A stretch of 64,000 nucleotides of DNA from Halogeometricum rufum (GTDB lineage: Archaea > Halobacteriota > Halobacteria > Halobacteriales > Haloferacaceae). This document shows positions 7,833-14,617 of this stretch, piece by piece. The notes under the pieces were generated by a model. That model saw only the letters and a program-made list of their open reading frames with translations. It was not told the DNA's origin and searched no databases. The position numbers and the translations under genes are program-made. The stretch covers positions 62,001 to 126,000 of the forward strand of contig NZ_FOYT01000001.1 of assembly GCF_900112175.1 (NCBI RefSeq). The letters run 5' to 3'. How positions within the stretch are numbered: the stretch's first letter is position 1; each line of letters begins with the position of its first letter.

Positions 7833-7888
7833 GCGAGAGCGTGGGCGCCCGGCGCGCCTAAAGTCACCGAAGGCGGCGGGGCGGGGGC

Positions 7889-7956
7889 GGTGACGGCGAC
7901 GGCGGCGGGAAGTGGGTGGTGACGGCGACGGCGGCGGGAAGGGGCGGTGACGGCGG
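7889..7956. repeat. short tandem repeat, unit about 28-29 bases
   Basis: GGTGACGGCGACGGCGGCGG plus GAAG and a short spacer begins at 7889 and 7918, with a third partial copy from 7946. It lies in the 239-base gap between hisA and glmM, which are divergent. No gene is seen in the gap. It resembles slippage products in GC-rich spacers. Both flanking promoters lie outside it or nearby, so an effect on expression is possible but unproven. Confidence 0.7.
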
Positions 7957-8071
7957 ACCGAGCGGAGTCGAACGACGGACGGCGACGAGTCGGACGCGAC
8001 GGGTGCGAACGAAACCCGCCGGAGGGTACGATTCGCAACCGCTTTGATGCCGGGCGAATCAGCAACTGGTA

Positions 8072-9436
8072 ATGAAACTGTTCGGTTCGAGCGGGACCCG
8101 TGGCGTCGTGGGGGACGGCCTCACGCCCGAGTTCGTCCTGCGCGTCGCCAAAGCGGCCGGGACGGTCTGGGGGTCGGACCGTGCGGTGGTCGCGCGCGAC
8201 ACGCGAACGACCGGGGAGATGTTCTCGAACGCCGCCGCGAGCGGTCTCACCAGCGTCGGCGTGGACGTGGACGTGCTGGGCGCCGTCCCCACGCCCGGCG
8301 CGGTCCGCTACTGCGGGGCCGAGGAGGTTCCGGCCGTGGTCATCACGGCCTCTCACAATCCGCCGGAGTACAACGGCATCAAACTCGTCGGCGACGACGG
8401 CGTCGAACTCGCCGTCGCCGACCTCGAACGCATCGAGGACCACGTCCTCGCCGAGGAGTTCGCCACCGCGTCGTGGGACGAGGTGGGCGAGATTCGGCAC
8501 GTCGACTCGGCGAACCGCGAGTACGTCGAGGACCTCCTGACCGCCATCGACGGCGACGCCATCGCGGACGCGGACCTGACCGTCGCGCTCGACCCCGGCC
8601 ACGGCGCCGGCTGTCTCACCAGCCCCGACTTCTTCCGCGAACTCGGCTGTGAGGTCGTCACGGTCAACGCCAACCCCGACGGCCACTTCCCCGGCCGCGA
8701 GTCCGAACCCGTCGGCAGCAAACTCGGCGACCTCTGCCGCCTCGTGAAGGCCAGCGACGCCGACGTGGGCATCGCGCACGACGGCGACGCCGACCGGGCC
8801 GTCTTCGTGGACGAGGCGGGCGAGTTCGTCGCCGGCGAAGCCTCGCTGGCCGCCCTCGCCGCCGCCCACCTCGACGAGGGCGACACCACCGTCGCCGCCG
8901 TCAACGTCTCCCAGCGTCTCGTGGACGTCTGCGACGACGTCGGCGCGAACCTCGAACTGACGCCCATCGGCGCGACGAACCTCATCACGCGGATTCGCGA
9001 CCTGTGGGCCGAGGGCGAGTCCGTCCCCATCGCGGGCGAGGGCAACGGGGGGATATTCTTCCCGAACTACCGACTCGTGCGCGACGGCGCCTACACCGCC
9101 GCGAAGTTCCTCGAACTCGTCGCCGACCGGCCGGTGAGCGAGGTCATCGCCCCCTACACCGACTACGTGAACGTCCGCGTCAACCTCGCGTACGAGGACG
9201 AGGCGGAACTCGAAGCGATGCTGGAGGCGGCCCGCGACTACGCCGAGTCCTCGGAGGCGACGCCGAACACGACGGACGGCTACCGCCTCGACTACGGCGA
9301 CGCGTGGGTGCTCGTTCGGCCCTCCGGCACCGAACCGAAGGTGCGCGTCTACGCCGAGGCCCGCGATGAGGGCCGCGCACGCGAACTCGCCGGCGGCGCC
9401 GAGGCGGCCCTGCGCGCCGCGATCGACGACTCCTGA
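8072..9436 (+). CDS. glmM: phosphoglucosamine mutase (GlmM-type phosphohexomutase)
   Basis: A 454-residue alpha-D-phosphohexomutase, probably converting glucosamine-6-phosphate to glucosamine-1-phosphate for UDP-GlcNAc and surface glycans. It opens with MKLFGSSGTRGVVGDGL. The phospho-acceptor is Ser94 in ITASHNPPEYNG, the metal site is HDGDADRAVF (about residue 236), sugar contact is GEGNGG, and the C-terminal phosphate loop is RPSGTEPKVRVY. All four signature loops are intact. Haloarchaeal family members are often annotated GlmM, but phosphomannomutase or phosphoglucomutase activity cannot be excluded. A TATA-like CTTTGAT near 8042 lies about 27 bases before ATG 8072, suggesting a leaderless mRNA. 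Confidence 0.88.
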   Translation: MKLFGSSGTRGVVGDGLTPEFVLRVAKAAGTVWGSDRAVVARDTRTTGEMFSNAAASGLTSVGVDVDVLGAVPTPGAVRYCGAEEVPAVVITASHNPPEYNGIKLVGDDGVELAVADLERIEDHVLAEEFATASWDEVGEIRHVDSANREYVEDLLTAIDGDAIADADLTVALDPGHGAGCLTSPDFFRELGCEVVTVNANPDGHFPGRESEPVGSKLGDLCRLVKASDADVGIAHDGDADRAVFVDEAGEFVAGEASLAALAAAHLDEGDTTVAAVNVSQRLVDVCDDVGANLELTPIGATNLITRIRDLWAEGESVPIAGEGNGGIFFPNYRLVRDGAYTAAKFLELVADRPVSEVIAPYTDYVNVRVNLAYEDEAELEAMLEAARDYAESSEATPNTTDGYRLDYGDAWVLVRPSGTEPKVRVYAEARDEGRARELAGGAEAALRAAIDDS

Positions 9437-9540
9437 GAGGGGCCACACCGCACCCGGACCGAGCCGAACCCGGCACTCGGCGGCCGACGGAGTCTGTCCG
9501 GTCGTGTCACCTTTTACGCACGAATCCGTCTAGCGCCGTG

Positions 9541-10167
9541 ATGCAGGGTCCCGTGACCGTCCGCCCCGTCGCCTCGTTCGCGGAGTACTGCGACGCCATG
9601 CGGACGTGGCGTCTCGCGTGGCGCGCCGCGTTCGACCACATCCTCCCGGCCGCGTCGCTGCCGGCCGCGGACGTACCCGCCGACCGACTGGACCGACTCG
9701 AAGCGGCGTACGAGGACGTGACGCTCCACGACGACGTGTTCGTCGCCACGGCCGCCGGCGCGGGGGCGGCCGGCGCAGACTCGTCGCCCGCCGCCGCGAA
9801 CTCGCCGCCCGCCGACGCCGACACCGGTGTCGTCGGGTTCGCACACGCCGTCTGGGACGCCGACCGCACGGAGTCGTTCGTCCCTGCCGACGATGCCGAA
9901 CTGCGCGCACTGTACGTTCGCCCCGACGACTGGGGCGACGGCGTCGGCTCCGCCCTCCTCTCGCACGTCGAACGGGCCGCCCCCGCCGACGGCGACGCGC
10001 GGCGACTCGTCCTCCAGACGTTCGCCGACAACGAGGACGGCCGCGCGTTCTACCGCGCCCGCGGCTTCGATGCGGTCGGCGAGGGCTCGTACGAGGTGGA
10101 CGACGAGTCGTATCCGACGGTGGTGTTCGCGAAGTCGCTGCGGCTAGAAACTGAGGAGGCCGAATAG
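9541..10167 (+). CDS. GNAT-family N-acetyltransferase
   Basis: A 208-residue acetyl-CoA-dependent acyltransferase with unknown acceptor. The acetyl-CoA loop is LRALYVRPDDWGDGVGSALL (about 125-144), followed by the FYRARGFDAVGEGSYE block near the C-terminus. An Ala/Asp/Ser-rich insert (about residues 75-97) separates the N-terminal part from the core strands. CTTTTACG at 9511-9518 lies about 27 bases before ATG 9541, so the mRNA is probably leaderless; a GTG immediately before is a less likely start. Its 3' end overlaps the convergent gene at 10144 by 24 bases. Confidence 0.85.
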   Translation: MQGPVTVRPVASFAEYCDAMRTWRLAWRAAFDHILPAASLPAADVPADRLDRLEAAYEDVTLHDDVFVATAAGAGAAGADSSPAAANSPPADADTGVVGFAHAVWDADRTESFVPADDAELRALYVRPDDWGDGVGSALLSHVERAAPADGDARRLVLQTFADNEDGRAFYRARGFDAVGEGSYEVDDESYPTVVFAKSLRLETEEAE

Positions 10168-10425
10168 GCAGACCACCGCGCCGAGGGCGAGGAGGGCGAC
10201 GCCGCGTTCCACGGAGACGTCCTCGGCCGGGTCAGCGGGCATCTCGGGCCGTTCCTCCGGCGGGAGCAACCACGCCATCGGCGCGTCGTCGACGCCGGTC
10301 ACGTTCTCGGCGGGGTCGTCCGGTCGGTTCACGCGGGCGACGGCGCGCCGCAGTTCGAGCGCCCGCGCGCCGTAGTAGAAGCAGGCGAACCCGGAGAGCA
10401 ACGCGAGGACGCCGACGGCGGACAT
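10144..10425 (-). CDS. small two-helix membrane protein
   Basis: A 93-residue protein with membrane helices at about residues 2-22 and 73-92, joined by a hydrophilic acidic loop containing DDPAENVTGVDDAPMAW. Both helices are at the ends and the loop probably faces one side of the membrane. No known motif was recognised. It follows the coiled-coil gene (start 11568) with three bases between, so it belongs to the hisI operon. Its tail overlaps the convergent GNAT gene. Confidence 0.65.
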   Translation of the reverse strand: MSAVGVLALLSGFACFYYGARALELRRAVARVNRPDDPAENVTGVDDAPMAWLLPPEERPEMPADPAEDVSVERGVALLALGAVVCLFGLLSF

Positions 10426-10428
10426 CGG

Positions 10429-11568
10429 TCAGCCGCCGTCCTCGGAGAGCGCCTCGGCGAGTGCGTCGCGGGCGTCGCGGAGTTCGGCCAGGTCCGACTC
10501 GACGGCGCCCGAACGCAGTCGCTCCAGTTCGTCGTCGGTGAGTTCCGTCCGCGCGCGCGTCGCCGTCCGGAGTCGCTCGTAGTCGTCGCGGCGAGTCAAC
10601 TCGCGGACCCGTCGGAGCGCGGCTATCGTCTCCTCGTCGGCGAACCGCGACAGCACGGAGACGAGTTCGTTCGCCCGCCGGCGAAGCGTCTCGGCGTCCG
10701 GCGGCGGCGACGGCACGCGGAGGGGGCCGGCGTCGAGGCGTTCGAGGTACGTCCGGTGGACGGCGACGGACGTCTGGAGCATCGCCGGGTCCTCGGCGTA
10801 GTGGTCGAGTTTCGACCCGGTGTAGTCGGCGTAGTCGAGGAGCGTCGGAATCGGTTCGTCGGCGTCGGGGCTCTCGCGGGCGAACTCGCGCAGGTCCCGC
10901 GGCGGCGAGCGGAACTCGACCAGCGGGTACCACTCGGCGGCCTCGACCACCGACAGCACCTCGCGGATGGACGCCGACGACTTGAACGACCGGAACTCCT
11001 CGGTCACGCGTTCGTCGTACGCCTCGATGGGGTCGCGCAGGCGTTCGACCGGCGCGTCCACGTCCGCCTCGCCGAGTTTCACCAGTCGTTCCAACTCCTC
11101 GATTCGGTCGTCGAGGTCGTTCAGGAGGAGTTTCGCGTCGCGCCGCGCCTCCGTGAGAGCGTCCGTCGTCTCCGTCCTGCGGTCGAGGCGGTCGACGTAC
11201 GCCGCGGCCGGTTCGAGGTCCGCGCGGGCCCCCTCGAAGTCGCGTTCGCGGAGGCGACGGCGGTCCATCCGGTCGGCCGCCGCCTCGAACGCGTCGCGGT
11301 CGGGCAGGTCCTCCGGCAGGTCCTCGACGAGTCCGAGGAACTTGTCCTGGAACTCGACGTACGCCTGGAAGTCGCCGGTACCGACGGCGGACTCCTCGTA
11401 GTCGTCGAGGAGGCGAGTCGCCTTCCGGTAGGCGTCGGCGGCCGCGACGACGGACTCCTCGCCCGTCTCCGCGATGGCCGCCTCGGCGTCGTCGCGGTCA
11501 GCGCGCGCCGCGAGCAGTCGCTCGCGCAGGTCGTCCGCATCGTCGGCGTTCGGCGTCTCGTCGGACAT
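10429..11568 (-). CDS. acidic coiled-coil protein (DUF7118-like)
   Basis: A 379-residue, very acidic, almost entirely helical protein with heptad-like patterns at about 15-60, 100-180 (RDAKLLLNDLDDRIEELERLV) and 285-375. It has no cysteine, signal peptide or membrane helix. I recall a haloarchaeal family (DUF7118) of this type next to hisI, but the number is from memory. It sits three bases after hisI and three bases before the small membrane gene, so all three should be co-transcribed. Function is unknown; a structural or scaffold role is the simplest guess. Confidence 0.75.
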   Translation of the reverse strand: MSDETPNADDADDLRERLLAARADRDDAEAAIAETGEESVVAAADAYRKATRLLDDYEESAVGTGDFQAYVEFQDKFLGLVEDLPEDLPDRDAFEAAADRMDRRRLRERDFEGARADLEPAAAYVDRLDRRTETTDALTEARRDAKLLLNDLDDRIEELERLVKLGEADVDAPVERLRDPIEAYDERVTEEFRSFKSSASIREVLSVVEAAEWYPLVEFRSPPRDLREFARESPDADEPIPTLLDYADYTGSKLDHYAEDPAMLQTSVAVHRTYLERLDAGPLRVPSPPPDAETLRRRANELVSVLSRFADEETIAALRRVRELTRRDDYERLRTATRARTELTDDELERLRSGAVESDLAELRDARDALAEALSEDGG

Positions 11569-11571
11569 CGG

Positions 11572-11937
11572 TCAGTAGACGTCGTCGGGGTCGAACACTG
11601 TCTCGCCCACCTCCTCGCCGTCGACGGTGCGGTAGAAACACGAGCGGTGGCCGGTGTGGCACGCCCCGCCGGTCTGGTCGACGAGGTACAGCAGGGTGTC
11701 CGCGTCGCAGTCCACGCGGACCTCGCGGACCGACTGGGTGTGCCCGCTGGTCGCGCCCTTCTCCCAGAGTTCGTCACGACTGCGGGAGTAGTAGTGCGCT
11801 CGGCCCGTCTCGCGCGTGCGTTCGAGCGCCTCGGGCGAGACGTACGCGAGCATCAACACTTCACCGGAGTCGGCGTCCTGCGCGACGGCGGGGACGAGTC
11901 CGTCGTCGCCGAAGTCCACCTCGACGTCCTCGGTCAT
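11572..11937 (-). CDS. hisI: HisI, phosphoribosyl-AMP cyclohydrolase
   Basis: A 121-residue enzyme opening the adenine ring of phosphoribosyl-AMP, the third step of histidine synthesis. Family signatures are [34 protein letters not shown] and the metal site [28 protein letters not shown], read here in short blocks: DCDAD, CHTGH and SCFY. No HisE domain is fused; the pyrophosphohydrolase must be encoded elsewhere. Length is normal. It is the first gene of a tight minus-strand operon with the coiled-coil protein and the small membrane protein. Confidence 0.96.
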   Translation of the reverse strand: MTEDVEVDFGDDGLVPAVAQDADSGEVLMLAYVSPEALERTRETGRAHYYSRSRDELWEKGATSGHTQSVREVRVDCDADTLLYLVDQTGGACHTGHRSCFYRTVDGEEVGETVFDPDDVY

Positions 11938-12073
11938 CGACTCGAATCACGGCGTAACCGCCGATATGTCTTGTGTCACGACGACGCGCGGTCCACGCTC
12001 GCAGTCGCCGCCCAGTCGTCCCCTCGTCGCCGCCCTGCCGTCCCCTCGTCGCCGCGCCGCCCGCGGGCCGCCG

Positions 12074-12460
12074 TCAGTCCGCCGACGCCGACGACTCCGC
12101 CGCCTCCTCGGAGCGCTCGACCGACCGCCGGCCGAGGACCATCCCGATGCCGACGGCGAAGAAGACGGCGCCGAAGACGAGGACGACGAGGGCCCAGCGG
12201 AGCGAGTCGGGCAGTTCGACGCCGGCGTTGACGATGCCGAACGAGACGGCGACGAAGAGGACGGCGGGGAGTCCGTCCGCGAGGGAGGCCCCGTCCGAGT
12301 CGCCCGACCACGCCTCGCGCTCCCGGAGGAGGAGGGCGCACCCGCCGGCCCAACAGACGCCGGCGTTGGCCGCGAGAAGCGGGGCTGAGGAGAGCCAGTA
12401 CGCGACGGCACCGCCGAGAAGACCCCCGAGAATCCCGGCGGCGCGGGTGCTGCGCGACAT
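12074..12460 (-). CDS. four-helix membrane protein of unknown function
   Basis: A 128-residue integral membrane protein starting MSRSTRAAGILGGLLGGAVA. Helices lie at about 8-25, 29-43, 65-80 and 86-107, and the C-terminal tail is acidic and Ser-rich. The start is ATG 12460, because upstream in-frame codons read through a non-hydrophobic stretch that lacks a start signal. It follows the prepilin peptidase by 88 bases on the same strand, but the gap leaves co-transcription open. No family was recognised. Confidence 0.7.
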   Translation of the reverse strand: MSRSTRAAGILGGLLGGAVAYWLSSAPLLAANAGVCWAGGCALLLREREAWSGDSDGASLADGLPAVLFVAVSFGIVNAGVELPDSLRWALVVLVFGAVFFAVGIGMVLGRRSVERSEEAAESSASAD

Positions 12461-12548
12461 GGCCTCGTGTGGTCGCCCGACCGAGAAAAGTGAGTCGCCC
12501 GCGGCGGCCGGCCCCACCGACGTGCCGACCGACCCTTCGACGCGGCAG

Positions 12549-13508
12549 TCAGACCAGACCGAGTGCGCCGACGATACCGAACACGATGTCGCCGTAGGTG
12601 AACGCGACGACGGTACCGAGGAACATCGGGACGATGAACGGGATGCCCGGCGAAATCCACACCGACTCGCGCGTCGTCACCACCTGCAGGCCGTCGCGGA
12701 GTTTCTCCGGCGTCGTGCCGTACGCCGTCGAGTCGATGTCCGCTAAGAACGCCTCCGCGCCCCACGGGTCCGCCTCGGCGACGGTGCCGCCGTCGACGGC
12801 CATCCCGTCGCCGACGGCGCCGTCCGTCGGGTCGTGCGTCTCGGTGATGCTCGTCGGGTCGCGGTGCCTGTCGGGGTGTTCGCGGAGTTCCGACAGGCTC
12901 GTCCCCCGCCAGCGGAGGTACATCCGCAGGGCGTCGATGTCGAGGCCGTTGCGGGTGTAGCCCGTCGTCGTCTCGAACAGGCGGCCGTGCGCCGTCGACA
13001 GCGACGAGACGGGGATGCGGCGGCCGAGGAACATCAGCGGCAGTTCGACGGTTCCCTCGAGGAGGTTCCGCGCGGCGAGGGCGAGCGGATAGCCCACCGC
13101 CAGCACGACGGTGTTCGTGAGGACGGTCATCGAGAACACGCCGAGCGTCGTCCTGACCGTCGGGAGTGACAGTCCCGGCAGGAGATACTGCGGAAAGGTC
13201 GGCAGGAGGACGGCGATGGTGATGAGCGCTTTCGCGTCCGCCCCGCCGAACCCGCCGAGTCGCCAGAACAGGTACGAGAGGGGCGCGACGAACAGGAGGC
13301 TGATTCCCACGCGGAGGAAGTAGAGTTGGTCGGCGGGCCTGAACGCCAGGTGAGACAGCGAGTCCCACGCGAGGAGGAGGACGCCGAGAACGACGAGCGG
13401 ATACCACACGACTGAGGGGACCCGTCGCGTCTCGACGTCGCGCCACGCCGCCCACCCTAACAGGGGGACGATGGCGAGACGAAGGATGTCGGGTACGGAC
13501 GCGAACAT
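12549..13508 (-). CDS. pibD: archaeal prepilin peptidase (A24 family, PibD-like)
   Basis: A 319-residue membrane aspartyl protease that removes class III signal peptides from type IV pilins and archaellins at the cytoplasmic face. Catalytic Asp24 lies in AAWRDVETRRVP after the first helix. Asp91 is in GGFGGAD, the family GxGD-type motif. Six or more helices are visible, with a long soluble loop (about 195-275) that is larger than in minimal members. The start MFASVPDILRLAIVPLLGW gives the expected first helix. No pilin genes are in the window; one such peptidase usually serves the whole genome. Confidence 0.88.
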   Translation of the reverse strand: MFASVPDILRLAIVPLLGWAAWRDVETRRVPSVVWYPLVVLGVLLLAWDSLSHLAFRPADQLYFLRVGISLLFVAPLSYLFWRLGGFGGADAKALITIAVLLPTFPQYLLPGLSLPTVRTTLGVFSMTVLTNTVVLAVGYPLALAARNLLEGTVELPLMFLGRRIPVSSLSTAHGRLFETTTGYTRNGLDIDALRMYLRWRGTSLSELREHPDRHRDPTSITETHDPTDGAVGDGMAVDGGTVAEADPWGAEAFLADIDSTAYGTTPEKLRDGLQVVTTRESVWISPGIPFIVPMFLGTVVAFTYGDIVFGIVGALGLV

Positions 13509-13673
13509 AGTGGGCGAAGGAGTCCGGGGGGAGTTATCGTTTTGGAATTCTGAAACGCGCCGGACAGGAACCGGAGGCGTCGGGGGAGCGACCGGGGGAC
13601 GCGACCCGGCGGGCGTCGTCGCGTTCGCTCGCGGTGTCGCGTCCGGTCGCGGGTCGACCCGTGCTGCGTCGCG

Positions 13674-13838
13674 TCACCGTTCGACGGCGACGGTGTGGGT
13701 GGACTGGAGCCACGCCCGGTGGTTCTCGGCGTCCTGAACGATGCAGACGGTGGTGCCGTCGTCGTCGTACTGGATGAATCTGTAGCGGCCGCGGTTCGTC
13801 GCGTTCGATGCGGGTTCGGTGTCGGTGTCGGTGGGCAT
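13674..13838 (-). CDS. 54-residue conserved mini-protein (DUF7331-like)
   Basis: The frame starts at ATG 13838 with MPTDTDTEPASNATNRGRYR and ends at TGA 13674. The core RYRFIQYDDDGTTVCIVQDA and the ending AWLQSTHTVAVER match the pattern I know from the haloarchaeal DUF7331 family: a small beta-rich fold ending Ala-Trp-hydrophobic-Gln-Ser...Val-Ala-Val. It is acidic, with one Cys. It is followed upstream by the zinc mini-protein at 13906 on the same strand, 67 bases away. Function is unknown. Confidence 0.72.
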   Translation of the reverse strand: MPTDTDTEPASNATNRGRYRFIQYDDDGTTVCIVQDAENHRAWLQSTHTVAVER

Positions 13839-13905
13839 GGATGGGTGTGTGGTGTCGGCAGGTGGTACGTCGGGAGTCGGTCGGCGGGGGGTACGTCGCG
13901 GACGG

Positions 13906-14109
13906 TCAGTCAGCGTCGTCGGTCCACGCGACTCTGCAGTCCTCGCTGCAGAACAGGTAGACCGTCGAGGGGTCGTCCGGGGCAGTCGCGGCGAGGTGGC
14001 GGCGGGAGGGGTCTATCTCGGCGGCGCAGGTCGCACAGCGCTTCAGATACGTTCCGTCGCGGGGGTGCTGCGACGCGTCGGCGATCTCCTGGTCGGGTGA
14101 GTCTGTCAC
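13906..14109 (-). CDS. 67-residue zinc-binding mini-protein (DUF7576-like)
   Basis: A small protein with CATCAAEID at about residue 25 and FCSEDC at about residue 53. The CxxC...CxxxC spacing would bind one zinc in a treble-clef or ribbon fold, and the final segment FCSEDCRVAW is typical of the family I recall as DUF7576. The start is ATG 14109. It lies between the DUF7331-like gene and the HalOD1 gene, all on the minus strand. This could be a set of small regulators, but nothing shows a partner or target. Confidence 0.72.
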   Translation of the reverse strand: MTDSPDQEIADASQHPRDGTYLKRCATCAAEIDPSRRHLAATAPDDPSTVYLFCSEDCRVAWTDDAD

Positions 14110-14184
14110 GGGAGATCGACCTCCTACCTCGTCACCCGGACGCGTCCCACGCGCGGGGAACCCGCGTCGGCGGTCCGCCTCGCG

Positions 14185-14529
14185 TTATCGGTAGTTTGCA
14201 TCGTATCGGTCGCCGGCCGCCGAGTTCGCGTCGGTGCCGAGCGAGATGGGCTGGTCGACGTCGGCGGGCGTGGGCGCGCGCGTCACCGAGACGCTCCCGT
14301 CGCTGTCGACGGCGACGCTGCAGCCCTCGTAGCGGAACGTCAGGTAAGCGTCGTGTTCAGCCGTTTCGCGGGCGGGACCGAACAGCGTTTCGAGAGCGTC
14401 CGTCTCGACCACGTTCCCCAACGGGTCGAGTTCGAGCGGCGGGGTGTTCGTCAGGTCGGAGACCGTCTCGACGATAGTGAAACAGAGATCCTCTTCGGGG
14501 CGTACGGTGACGTTCTTTCGCTCGTTCAT
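14185..14529 (-). CDS. HalOD1 output-domain protein
   Basis: A 114-residue protein consisting mainly of one haloarchaeal output domain (HalOD1): CFTIVETVSDLTNTPPLELDP, DALETLFGP and LTFRYEGCSVAVDSDGSVSV. In larger proteins this domain follows response-regulator receivers, and stand-alone copies like this one are common. It may act as a signalling or regulatory module. The gene is adjacent to the large sensor-regulator at 14618, which is 88 bases away on the same strand. Its own promoter has a TATATA box and a palindrome at the predicted transcription start. Confidence 0.82.
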   Translation of the reverse strand: MNERKNVTVRPEEDLCFTIVETVSDLTNTPPLELDPLGNVVETDALETLFGPARETAEHDAYLTFRYEGCSVAVDSDGSVSVTRAPTPADVDQPISLGTDANSAAGDRYDANYR

Positions 14530-14542
14530 TGGGTTACATCGT

Positions 14543-14582
14543 TCCGTACGGACGAAGCGGGCATGTTCCTGTGGCGTATATA
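14543..14582 (-). promoter_or_regulatory. promoter with palindrome before the HalOD1 gene
   Basis: A TATATA box lies at 14577-14582. The perfect 10-base palindrome TCCGTACGGA at 14543-14552 lies about 25-30 bases downstream of it, where transcription should begin, and 14 bases before the start codon. A repressor bound there would block initiation. The bound protein is unknown. Confidence 0.5.
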
Positions 14583-14617
14583 GATAGAGTCCGCCCCGAC
14601 GGGAGGTGTATATTGAT

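Noticed and set aside
10756-12231. 491-codon plus-strand frame
   Set aside because: It is antisense to the coiled-coil gene and hisI, is Arg/Val/Gly-rich and lacks any domain. Long mirror frames are expected in GC-rich DNA.
13471-13737. 88-codon plus-strand frame
   Set aside because: It overlaps the start of the prepilin peptidase gene and the DUF7331-like gene on the other strand; composition is basic rather than acidic.
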